Source of the DNA: Rathayibacter sp. VKM Ac-2857
Lineage (GTDB): Bacteria; Actinomycetota; Actinomycetes; Actinomycetales; Microbacteriaceae
Reading direction: 5' to 3'
Length of the DNA: 64,000 nt
NCBI RefSeq assembly: GCF_013205025.1
Contig: NZ_JABMLE010000005.1
Coordinates: 1-64,000, forward strand
The notes under the pieces: generated by a model
Database searches by the model: none
Seen by the model: the letters and a program-made list of their open reading frames with translations, nothing else
What the model was told of the DNA's origin: nothing
Part shown: one piece after another, positions 21,705-29,465 of the stretch
Numbering within the stretch: position 1 is the first letter of the stretch
Layout: each line of letters begins with the position of its first letter
Translations under genes and position numbers: made by a program

Positions 21705-21763
21705 TGACTTTCGCAGGAGCCCTTGAATTGTCCGGAGGACAGTCCGTAGATTCGCCCGCACAT

Positions 21764-21777
21764 TGACAACGTTGTCA
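21764..21777. promoter_or_regulatory. Perfect LacI-type palindrome upstream of the GH32 gene
   Basis: TGACAACGTTGTCA, perfect over 14 bases. Its left end overlaps TTGACA at 21763-21768, a consensus -35 hexamer, so a bound repressor would block polymerase. The GH32 gene starts 36 bases downstream. Confidence 0.75.
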
Positions 21778-21812
21778 CCTCGAGTGACACGCGCAACGAA
21801 GGGCGTCCCTCA

Positions 21813-24800
21813 GTGCTATCTCCCCGTTCCTCCGAGCCCCGGCCGCGTCGCGCCGGCGGCGTCGTCGCCGTCGCGGCGGCCCTCTGCCTGGTCGGCGGCG
21901 GACTCTCCGTCCCCGCCGCCTCGGCCGCGGTTCCCGGCGCCGCCTCCGAGGCCTACCGGCCCGCGATCCACTACTCGCCCGCCCAGAACTGGATGAACGA
22001 CCCCAACGGTCTCGTCTACTACGAGGGCGTCTACCACCTCTACTACCAGTACAACCCGCAGGGCACGCGCTGGGGCAACATGAGCTGGGGCCACGCCGCC
22101 AGCACCGACCTGACGCACTGGACCGAGCAGCCGCTCGCCATCCCGGGGGACGCGGAGTCGGACATCTTCTCCGGCTCGATCGTCGTCGACAAGGACAACA
22201 CCTCCGGGTTCGGCACCGCCGAGAACCCGCCCCTGGTCGCGATGTACACCGCGGCGTACAAGACGGGGGAGCAGGCGCAGGCCCTCGCCTACAGCACCGA
22301 CGCCGGTCAGACCTGGACGAAGTACGACGGCAACCCCGTCATCGACCGCGACCAGAACGACTTCCGCGACCCGCACATGTTCTGGTACGACGGCGGCACT
22401 CCGGAGTCGTCCTACTGGGTGGTCGTCACCGTGGAGGCCGACGACCACAAGGTCCTGCTGCACAAGTCGACGGACCTGCGGAACTGGACCGAGCTCAGCG
22501 AGTTCGGCCCCGCGAACGCGACCGGCGGCGTCTGGGAGTGCCCCGACCTCTTCCCGCTGGCGGTCGACGGCGACCCCTCGAACATCAAGTGGGTCATGGT
22601 CGTCAGCCTCAATCCCGGCGCGGTGGGCGGCGGCTCCGGCAGCCAGTACTTCGTCGGCGACTTCGACGGCACCACCTTCACCTCCGAGTCGACGGTCGCC
22701 TCCGACACCCTGCCCGAGGGCACGACCCTCGCCGGGTTCGACGACGGCACCTACAACGGCTGGACCGTGAACAACGAGCCCGGCAACTGGAAGGACGGGC
22801 CCTTCGGCGCCGTCCCCGCCACCGGTCCGATCGACGGCCAGCAGACCGTCACCGGCTTCTCCGGGACGGGCCTGATCAACGGCTTCAACGACGGCGACTG
22901 GCCGGTCGGCACGATGGAGTCGCCCGACTTCACCGTGGACCAGGACCACCTGAACTTCCTCGTCGGAGGCGGCAACCACCCGCACGTCGACGGCACGCAG
23001 CTCGCCAACGACCCGCCCGCCGGGAGCGAGCTGCTCTTCGACGGCTTCGAGTACCCCGATCAGCAGAGCCTGACCGACAACGGCTGGACCGTGACCGGCG
23101 ACCTCGCCGGCGGCACCAACCCCTCGACCAGCGGCGGCGAGTTCTTCCTCGGCCAGAAGCGGATCAACACCTTCGACGGCGGGCCGAAGGGCGACGACAA
23201 CCTCGGCACCCTGACCTCGCCGGAGTTCACGATCAATGAGAGCCACCTCAGCATGCTCGTCGGCGGCGGCTTCCGCCCCGAGGGCGACCCCCAGACCCTC
23301 GAGGTGCAGCTCGTCGTCGACGGGGAGGTCGTGCGGACCACCGCCGGCACGAACGACGGCGCCCTGAACTGGAAGAGCTGGGACGTCTCCGCGTACCAGG
23401 GGAAGGCGGCGCGGATCGTCGTCGTCGACGACGCGACCGGCGGCTGGGGTCACCTGACGGTCGACCACATCGTGCTCGCCGACACCCCGGCGCAGGTCCG
23501 CTCGAACGAGACGAGCGTGAACCTCGTCGTCGACGGCGAGATCGTCCGCACCGCGACCGGCAGCGACAGCGAGACGCTGGACTGGACGAGCTGGGACGTC
23601 GCCGACCTGGCCGGCCGCACCGCTCACCTCCAGGTTGTCGACAACAACCGCGCCGGCTGGGGCCACATCCTCGCCGACCAGTTCATGCTCGCCGACGAGC
23701 CCGCGCAGAGCCGCCTGGTCGACTACGACTGGCTGGACTGGGGTCGCGACTACTACGCCGGAGTCACCTTCGACAACGCGCCCGACGACAAGCGCATCAT
23801 GATCGCGTGGATGAACAACTGGCAGTACGGCGAGGCGATCCCCACCGGCCAGTGGCGCGGAGCGATGGCCCTGCCGCGTGAGCTCGCCCTGCAGACGGTC
23901 GACGGCGCGCCGAAGCTCGTGCAGACGGTCGTCGACCAGACGGCCGGACTCGAGCAGACGGAGAACGCGTTCACGCTCGGAGCGACCGACATCGCCGAGG
24001 GCGAGACCGCGCTGCCCGCGGCCGCCGAGGGCAGCGTCTACAAGCTCGACGCCGTGCTCAGCGCCGGGGACGCCGACTCGTTCGGCCTCTCGGTCCGCAA
24101 CTCGGCGGACGGGAGCCAGCGCACGCCGATCACGTACGACGTCGCGTCCGGTCAGCTGAACGTCGACCGCACCCGCTCGGGCGATGTCGGCTTCGACGCC
24201 GACTTCCCCTCGGTGGAGACCGCGCCCGTGGCCCTCGAGGACGGGAAGCTGCACCTCGAGCTCTACGTCGACACCGCCTCGGTGGAGACCTTCGCCCAGG
24301 GCGGGATCGCGACGATCACCGACCAGATCTTCCCCGACGCCGGCAGCGAGGGCGTCTCGCTCCTCGCCACCGGGGGCACGGCGCGAGTGGAGAGCCTGAC
24401 GGTCACGCCGCTCAGCCGCTCCATGTTCACCGACCCGGCCGCGGTCGCCACCCTGACCGCGACCGGCGCGGCGCAGACCGTCGAGACCGGCGACGCGATC
24501 ACCGGGCTCGGCGTCACGGCGACGAACGCCGCGGGCGCTCCCGTCGCGGGGGCGGACGTCGCGTTCACGCTCGACGGGCCGGCCCGCTTCGCCGACGGCG
24601 GCACGACGGCCACCGTCGCGACCGGCGCCGACGGCTCCGCGGCACTTCCCGCGGCCACCGCGGGACCCGGCACCGGCGCCGTCGCGATCACCGCGACGAC
24701 CGGCGGCGTCAGCAGCGTCCTGCCCGCCCTCACCGTGGTCGCCCCGGCGACCGAGGTCGACGTCGACGTGACGATCACCAGCACGAAGCGCAACGGATCG

Positions 24801-25031
24801 ATCGCCCTCACTGCCACGGCGACCAACAACGGAAACACGCCCGTCACGCTGAGCATCCCGACTCCGTTCGGCGCTCTGAAGGTCACTGCGCTGGCCGAGG
24901 GGCGGACGAGGAGCGTGTCGATCGACACGCACCTGTCGCGAGTGCCCGCCGGCTCCGTCCGAGTGACCGCAACGGCTCCAGACGGAACCCGCGAGACCAT
25001 CAAGGTCTCGTACCGCGGCTCCGGCAAGTAG
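21813..25031 (+). CDS. Secreted GH32 beta-fructosidase (levanase/inulinase type)
   Basis: 1072 residues from GTG 21813. A signal peptide covers residues ~1-38 (ends VPAASAAVP). The GH32 catalytic triad is visible: nucleophile Asp63 in WMNDPNG, Asp186 in FRDPHMF and acid/base Glu242 in WECPDLF. After ~residue 295 a ~330-residue insertion separates blades of the propeller. It contains related beta-rich units (LNFLVGGGN, LSMLVGGGF, VNLVVDGEIVR). The GH32 fold resumes at DYDWLDWGRDYYAGVTFDN. The GH32 C-terminal sandwich follows, then an Ig-like domain and a basic tail without LPXTG. It probably releases fructose from levan, inulin or sucrose outside the cell for the FrcABC transporter. Confidence 0.88.
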   Translation: MLSPRSSEPRPRRAGGVVAVAAALCLVGGGLSVPAASAAVPGAASEAYRPAIHYSPAQNWMNDPNGLVYYEGVYHLYYQYNPQGTRWGNMSWGHAASTDLTHWTEQPLAIPGDAESDIFSGSIVVDKDNTSGFGTAENPPLVAMYTAAYKTGEQAQALAYSTDAGQTWTKYDGNPVIDRDQNDFRDPHMFWYDGGTPESSYWVVVTVEADDHKVLLHKSTDLRNWTELSEFGPANATGGVWECPDLFPLAVDGDPSNIKWVMVVSLNPGAVGGGSGSQYFVGDFDGTTFTSESTVASDTLPEGTTLAGFDDGTYNGWTVNNEPGNWKDGPFGAVPATGPIDGQQTVTGFSGTGLINGFNDGDWPVGTMESPDFTVDQDHLNFLVGGGNHPHVDGTQLANDPPAGSELLFDGFEYPDQQSLTDNGWTVTGDLAGGTNPSTSGGEFFLGQKRINTFDGGPKGDDNLGTLTSPEFTINESHLSMLVGGGFRPEGDPQTLEVQLVVDGEVVRTTAGTNDGALNWKSWDVSAYQGKAARIVVVDDATGGWGHLTVDHIVLADTPAQVRSNETSVNLVVDGEIVRTATGSDSETLDWTSWDVADLAGRTAHLQVVDNNRAGWGHILADQFMLADEPAQSRLVDYDWLDWGRDYYAGVTFDNAPDDKRIMIAWMNNWQYGEAIPTGQWRGAMALPRELALQTVDGAPKLVQTVVDQTAGLEQTENAFTLGATDIAEGETALPAAAEGSVYKLDAVLSAGDADSFGLSVRNSADGSQRTPITYDVASGQLNVDRTRSGDVGFDADFPSVETAPVALEDGKLHLELYVDTASVETFAQGGIATITDQIFPDAGSEGVSLLATGGTARVESLTVTPLSRSMFTDPAAVATLTATGAAQTVETGDAITGLGVTATNAAGAPVAGADVAFTLDGPARFADGGTTATVATGADGSAALPAATAGPGTGAVAITATTGGVSSVLPALTVVAPATEVDVDVTITSTKRNGSIALTATATNNGNTPVTLSIPTPFGALKVTALAEGRTRSVSIDTHLSRVPAGSVRVTATAPDGTRETIKVSYRGSGK

Positions 25032-25035
25032 CCCG

Positions 25036-25102
25036 GTTGCTCCAGCCCACCGGAGCAACAAGGGGGCGATGGTTCCGAGCATGCTCGGATCTATCGCCCC
25101 CT
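25036..25102. terminator. Double terminator after the GH32 gene
   Basis: First stem GTTGCTCC (25036-25043) with GGAGCAAC (25052-25059). Second stem AGGGGGCGAT (25061-25070) with ATCGCCCCCT (25093-25102), enclosing TCCGAGC/GCTCGGA (25074-25080 and 25083-25089). It lies between the GH32 gene and the leftward VOC gene. Confidence 0.75.
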
Positions 25103-25269
25103 ATTCGCACTGTCTCGATGCGAGGCATCATGCAGGCGACATCGGAACGAGCTCCTTCGACCAACAAACTGACATAACGTTCATTATCGGCGAAGCGTTC
25201 AAGCCTGGGGAGGGCTGCCAGAGCATCAAATACGGGACGCAAAGTCTTGCTCAGTGGAGCAGGCCCGCG

Positions 25270-25725
25270 CTAGGGAAGTCGCGGTGGCGCGATCAGTTCG
25301 AGGAAGCCGCCGAGCGCACCCTCGAGGTAGACGATGCGTGTACCCGCTCGGGCGCCGCTGGTCATCCGGTGGGGAGGACCGACCGGCCGCCAACAGTGCA
25401 CAGCACACAGGCCCAGCACCCGGTCGAGGTCCGAGACCGTCAGCGCGATGTGCACCGAGCCGATGTCCGCGGGTGAGCCGGCTGCTCGAGCCGACCGAGG
25501 GGGGTCGTACTGCAGCAGCTCGACTCGGTGGTCTCCGAGCGTCACCACCGCTCCCCGGATCGTCGTTCCGTCGACGCCCGTGGTCGCGACCGTGGTGTCC
25601 AAATCGAGCGTGAAGGTGCGTTCGAGCGTGAAGCCGAGACCGGAGCACCACAGATCCACCGAGTCGTCGAGATCGGTCACGGTGAGGCCGGAGTGAGCGA
25701 CGGCCAAGACGAGTGGTGATGTCAT
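25270..25725 (-). CDS. VOC-superfamily (glyoxalase/dioxygenase-like) protein
   Basis: 151 residues in two beta-alpha-beta-beta-beta halves: LAVAHSGLTVTDLDDSVDLWCSGLGFTLER and IGSVHIALTVSDLDRVLGLC. Metal-ligand candidates are the early His (AHSG), Glu in HRVELLQ, His in VHIAL and the C-terminal Glu in FLELI. Members are glyoxalases, isomerases, dioxygenases or resistance proteins; sequence alone does not choose. It stands alone between two intergenic gaps and transcribes leftward. Confidence 0.78.
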   Translation of the reverse strand: MTSPLVLAVAHSGLTVTDLDDSVDLWCSGLGFTLERTFTLDLDTTVATTGVDGTTIRGAVVTLGDHRVELLQYDPPRSARAAGSPADIGSVHIALTVSDLDRVLGLCAVHCWRPVGPPHRMTSGARAGTRIVYLEGALGGFLELIAPPRLP

Positions 25726-25897
25726 CCCATGAGTATCCGGCTCGACTCTGCGGTCCCTCGAGAACGGAGAGCGGGCGTAGAGCTATCGACGTGTAGAGCA
25801 ACACATCGCCGATAGCCGTGATTATGTCATTTCACCCGCCGAGGATCGCCTCATCAAAGTCCAGTGACGTCAGCAATGGTTTCCACCGCGGGTTCAG

Positions 25898-26587
25898 TCA
25901 TGAGGCCGATGCTCTCGCGCGTGCGAGCGCTACCTCGTGTCCCCTGTCCGTGTGAGGGAAGCGCGCGAGCATGCTGGTGAGCTCGGCAGCTGGCACGTTG
26001 GCCCCGAACGCCTCCGCATGGGGTTGCAGCGAGATGCTGTCCGCGAGCGATCCTGCGGGGACGGGGTCGAATCCCATGCTGTCTACGAGTGCGTCGACGA
26101 CGGCGACGGCCCGGAAGTCGTTGCCGGCGACGGCGATCGCCTTCCGGTCCGTGGCACCGGCGGGACGGGGGCCCTCATCGAGGTCGTGGTATCCCATGTG
26201 ATTGAACGCCTTCACCACGGCGGATCCCCGCAGTTGCTGCTGGACCCGCTCCGAGGTCGAGACGCGGAGGTCCGAGAGGTCCTCGCGGACTCCGTCGACC
26301 TCCCACCAGTAGTTCATGGCGTCGATGACGGTCTTGCCCTCGAGTGCCTGGACGGGGACGGTCGCGAGCCGCCCGAGCGGAAGCGCCAGGACGACGACGT
26401 CGGCGTCGCGGACCGCATCGACGGCCCATGCCGGCGTCGCTCCGGGCGCGACGACCGCAAGGATGAGGCGGATGGCGTCGGGCTCCTTCGAGCCCGCGAC
26501 GAGGACCCGGTGACCGGCGGCGACCGCGAGCCGCGCGAGCACCGTGCCGAGCTTCCCGGAGCCGAGGATCGCGACGGTGCTCGTCAC
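25898..26587 (-). CDS. NADPH-dependent F420-reductase-like NAD(P)-binding protein
   Basis: 229 residues from a GTG that overlaps the preceding stop (GTGA). The N-terminal Rossmann fingerprint is VAILGSGKLGTVLARLAVAAGHRVLVAGS. DADVVVLALPLGRLATVP and KTVIDAMNYWW are typical of the F420-dependent NADP oxidoreductase/ProC-like family. VVKAFNHMGYHDL and the C-terminal part fit the same group. It is translationally coupled to the upstream LLM flavin oxidoreductase, so the two probably act together in a redox or detoxification step. Whether it uses F420 is not shown by the sequence. Confidence 0.8.
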   Translation of the reverse strand: MTSTVAILGSGKLGTVLARLAVAAGHRVLVAGSKEPDAIRLILAVVAPGATPAWAVDAVRDADVVVLALPLGRLATVPVQALEGKTVIDAMNYWWEVDGVREDLSDLRVSTSERVQQQLRGSAVVKAFNHMGYHDLDEGPRPAGATDRKAIAVAGNDFRAVAVVDALVDSMGFDPVPAGSLADSISLQPHAEAFGANVPAAELTSMLARFPHTDRGHEVALARARASAS

Positions 26588-27639
26588 GATCGCACGTCCT
26601 GCAGGACTGGTGCGTCTGCGAGGAGCTCGCGGACGCGCGGGATCACGACGCTCCCGTACAGCTCGACGGAGCGGCGCCGCGATCGCAGGGTCTGGGCACC
26701 CGAGGTGTAGATCATGTCGAAGCGTCCGACGCCCATGACCTGGATCGTCTTCGCGATGCGGCGCGCGACGGTTTCCGGTGAGCCGATGTACATCGAGCCC
26801 GTCGCCACCTCGCGGTCGAACTCGGCCCGCGTGACGGGGGGCCATCCGCGGAGCGCGCCGATCCGGTCGCGGACCACCTTGAAGTGCGGGTACCAGGCCT
26901 CGACGGCCTCCTCGTCGGTGTCGGCGACGAACCCGGGCGAGTGCATGCCGACCGGGTGCGCCGTCGTGCCGAACTCGGCGGCTGCTCGCCGGTACAGGTC
27001 GAGGTAGGGCAGGAATCTCTGGGGCTGGCCCCCGATCACCGCGAGCATCAGGGGGAAGCCGTACTTCGCCGTGCGGACGACCGACTGCGGCGATCCTCCG
27101 ACGCCGATCCAGGTGGTCAGTCCCCCTTCGGTCCTTGGGTAGACCTCCGCGTCGACGAGCGGTGCACGCGTCGTCCCCGACCAGGTGACGGGCTCCTCGC
27201 GCAGCAGCTGGGAGAACAGCTCGACCTTCTCCTCGAACAGCACCTCGTAGTCGGCCATGTCGTAGCCGAAGAGGGGGAACGACTCGGTGAACGAGCCGCG
27301 CCCGAGGATCACCTCCGCGCGTCCGCTCGAGAGAGCGTGGACCGTGGCGAAGCGCTGGAACACCCGCACGGGGTCGTCCGAGCTGAGCACCGTCACTCCG
27401 GATCCGAGGCGGATGCGCGACGTGACCGTGGCGAGCCCCGCGAGCACCGTCTCGGGAGAGGACACCGAGTACTCGGCCCGGTGGTGCTCGCCCACCGTGA
27501 AGACGTCGACGCCCAGCCGATCGGCCAGCACCGCCTCGTCGACGAGTGCCCGGAGGGAGCGCGCGTGGCTGACCTGCGCGCCGCTGTCATCGGAGGGCAC
27601 GTCCCCGAACGTGTCGAGACCGAAGATGATGTCGGACAT
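26584..27639 (-). CDS. LLM-class flavin-dependent oxidoreductase
   Basis: 351 residues with the luciferase-like monooxygenase pattern: DVFTVGEHHRAEYSVSSPETVLAGLATVTSRIRLGSGVTVLSSDDPVRVFQRFATVHALSSGRAEVILGRG is split over the TIM-barrel strands, and TTWIGVGGSPQSVVRTAKYG and YIGSPETVARRI occur later. The family uses FMN or F420 to oxidise diverse organic substrates. It is divergent from marR across two identical palindromes, so its expression is probably controlled by that regulator. The substrate is unknown. Confidence 0.86.
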   Translation of the reverse strand: MSDIIFGLDTFGDVPSDDSGAQVSHARSLRALVDEAVLADRLGVDVFTVGEHHRAEYSVSSPETVLAGLATVTSRIRLGSGVTVLSSDDPVRVFQRFATVHALSSGRAEVILGRGSFTESFPLFGYDMADYEVLFEEKVELFSQLLREEPVTWSGTTRAPLVDAEVYPRTEGGLTTWIGVGGSPQSVVRTAKYGFPLMLAVIGGQPQRFLPYLDLYRRAAAEFGTTAHPVGMHSPGFVADTDEEAVEAWYPHFKVVRDRIGALRGWPPVTRAEFDREVATGSMYIGSPETVARRIAKTIQVMGVGRFDMIYTSGAQTLRSRRRSVELYGSVVIPRVRELLADAPVLQDVRS

Positions 27640-27653
27640 GATTCCTCATTTCA

Positions 27654-27685
27654 TTGACGCGTCAACTATTTGGTTGACGCGTCAA
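27654..27685. promoter_or_regulatory. Twin MarR operator palindromes
   Basis: Two identical perfect palindromes TTGACGCGTCAA at 27654-27665 and 27674-27685, with centres 20 bases apart (two helical turns). They lie in the gap between the divergent LLM oxidoreductase and marR genes, the usual arrangement for a MarR dimer pair. Confidence 0.75.
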
Positions 27686-27725
27686 TGATGTGCCGCTACC
27701 GTCGAGTTGTCAACGAGGAGGAAGC

Positions 27726-28211
27726 ATGAGCGGCACGAACCACGAGGGACGCCGGCGGACACCGAACGCGAGCGAGCTGGCGGTCTGGCGCGACTACGTC
27801 GAGACCTCCGAGCGGGTGAAGCGCACGCTCTCGGCGGCGTTCCTCGAGACCTCGGGGATCTCACCCGGGGACTACGCCGTCATGCTTGCGCTCAGCGAGG
27901 CGCCCGACAGCACCCTCCGCTCGTCGGACCTGGCGGCGGTCGTGGGATGGGAGCGCAGCCGGCTCTCGCACCACCTCCGCCGCATGCAGGAACGGCAGCT
28001 GGTGATGCGGGGCCCCGTGGGCGGGGACGCCCGAGGGGCGGCGGTCACCCTGACCGGAGCGGGCGCCGACGTCTTCCGGAGCTCGTCGGCCGCCCACCTG
28101 CGGCTGATCAGGAAGGTCTTCGTCGACGCCTTCACCCCCGAGCAGCTGGAGGCCGTGCGGGTGGTGACGGCCGCGCTCCACGAGCACGTCGACGCCGTCC
28201 TCGCGCCGTGA
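27726..28211 (+). CDS. MarR-family transcriptional regulator
   Basis: 161 residues from ATG 27726 with GAGGAGGAAG upstream. The winged-helix part is visible: LRSSDLAAVVGWERSRLSHHLRRMQERQLVMRGPVGGDARGAAVTLTGAG, with the wing around GPVGGDARG and flanking dimerisation helices. It probably binds the two TTGACGCGTCAA palindromes upstream and represses both itself with the following monooxygenase and the divergent LLM operon. The stop overlaps the next gene's GTG by two bases (GTGA). Confidence 0.85.
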   Translation: MSGTNHEGRRRTPNASELAVWRDYVETSERVKRTLSAAFLETSGISPGDYAVMLALSEAPDSTLRSSDLAAVVGWERSRLSHHLRRMQERQLVMRGPVGGDARGAAVTLTGAGADVFRSSSAAHLRLIRKVFVDAFTPEQLEAVRVVTAALHEHVDAVLAP

Positions 28212-29353
28212 CCGGCGCGTCCACTCCGGTTCGGCCGGCGACGGTCGTCGTCATCGGCGCGGGCCAGGCGGGCCTGTCGTCCGCCCACCATCTCCGGCGC
28301 CGAGGCTTCGTCTCCGCCGTCGAGGATCCCGGCGCGCCCCGCACCTTCGTCGTCCTTGACGCCGACCGCAGCCCCGGAGGGGCATGGCAGCACCGGTGGG
28401 AGTCGCTCCGCATGGCGACGGTGAACGGCATCTTCGACTTGCCCGGCATGCCCTTGCCGCCCGTGGATCCGAACGAGTCGAGTCGCGATGCCGTTCCGCG
28501 CTACTTCGCGGCCTACGAAGCAGCGGAGGACCTGCCCATCCTGCGTCCCGCCGCGGTGCGATCGGTCGTCCGGGAGGACGACGACCCCGACGGCGATCTG
28601 ATCGTCCACAGCGATGCAGGGAAGTGGAGCGCGCGGGCGATCATCAACGCGACCGGTTCCTGGAACAACCCGCGGATGCCCGACATCCCCGGTCGCGACG
28701 TCTTCGAAGGCCTGCAGCTGCACAGCCGGGACTACGTCCGGGCAGGCGACTTCGAGGGCCTGCGCGTCGCCGTCGTCGGCGGCGGGATCTCCGCTGTGCA
28801 GCTGCTCGAGGAGATCAGCCGGGTCGCGAAGACGACGTGGTACACACGCCGTCCCCCTCAGTTCCTCGACCACGACTTCACGCACACCGGCGACGGCGTG
28901 CGGGTGGAGCAGCGCGTCGCGGAGGACGCTGCCGCCGGACGCCCCCTGGGCAGCGTCGTGTCCTACACCGGGCTCGGCTGGACGGACTACGCCGTCGAGG
29001 CCCGACGTCGAGGGGTGCTGGAGCGCCGGCCCCTGTTCACCTCCCTGGGCCGGAACCACGTCGTCGAAGCCGACGGGTCCACGACCGCTGTGGACGCTGT
29101 CGTGTGGGCGACGGGCTATCGGGCCGAGCTGCGCCACCTGGACGGCCTGGATCTCCGCGGGCCACTGGGCGGAATCCCTGTGGACGGGACGCAGGCCCGA
29201 CGCGACGGACGCGTGCACCTGGTCGGCTACGGGCCCTCGCAGTCGACCGTCGGAGCGAACCGCGCAGGCCGAGCCGCCGTGGCATCGCTCCTCCGGCGCG
29301 CAACGGGCTCCCCCGCCTCGCCGCCGGCCGCCGCCGGAGCGGACGTGCTCTAG
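28208..29353 (+). CDS. FAD-dependent monooxygenase-type oxidoreductase
   Basis: 381 residues from the GTG overlapping the marR stop. There are two dinucleotide-binding fingerprints: VVVIGAGQAGLSSAHHL for FAD at residues ~11-27 and VAVVGGGISAVQLLEEI for NAD(P)H near residue ~190. VVWATGYRAEL near the C-terminus is the ATG motif of FMO/CzcO-like flavoproteins. It also carries GGAWQHRWESLRM, typical of the CzcO-like group. The substrate is unknown. Coupling to MarR suggests a role in detoxifying or metabolising an aromatic or reactive compound sensed by that regulator. Confidence 0.85.
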   Translation: MTGASTPVRPATVVVIGAGQAGLSSAHHLRRRGFVSAVEDPGAPRTFVVLDADRSPGGAWQHRWESLRMATVNGIFDLPGMPLPPVDPNESSRDAVPRYFAAYEAAEDLPILRPAAVRSVVREDDDPDGDLIVHSDAGKWSARAIINATGSWNNPRMPDIPGRDVFEGLQLHSRDYVRAGDFEGLRVAVVGGGISAVQLLEEISRVAKTTWYTRRPPQFLDHDFTHTGDGVRVEQRVAEDAAAGRPLGSVVSYTGLGWTDYAVEARRRGVLERRPLFTSLGRNHVVEADGSTTAVDAVVWATGYRAELRHLDGLDLRGPLGGIPVDGTQARRDGRVHLVGYGPSQSTVGANRAGRAAVASLLRRATGSPASPPAAAGADVL

Positions 29354-29358
29354 GCGGA

Positions 29359-29454
29359 GCGCCGCCGTCCGCGGAGACGCCGGCACCCGCCGGACGGCGG
29401 CGCCGGACGTGCCGACGGGAGAGCCCCCGGAGGCGGAAGCGACCGGGGGCTCTC
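29359..29454. terminator. Two strong hairpins between convergent genes
   Basis: GCGCCGCCGTCCG (29359-29371) with CGGACGGCGGCGC (29391-29403), and GAGAGCCCCCGG (29419-29430) with CCGGGGGCTCTC (29443-29454). They separate the rightward monooxygenase gene from the leftward GH106-like gene, one serving each direction. Confidence 0.75.
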
Positions 29455-29465
29455 TCGTGCCGGAG

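Noticed and set aside
21816-25082. 1088-codon frame antisense to the GH32 gene
   Set aside because: The plus strand has a signal peptide, catalytic triad and domain order. The antisense protein is a Val/Gly/Arg/Asp mixture typical of high-GC shadow frames.
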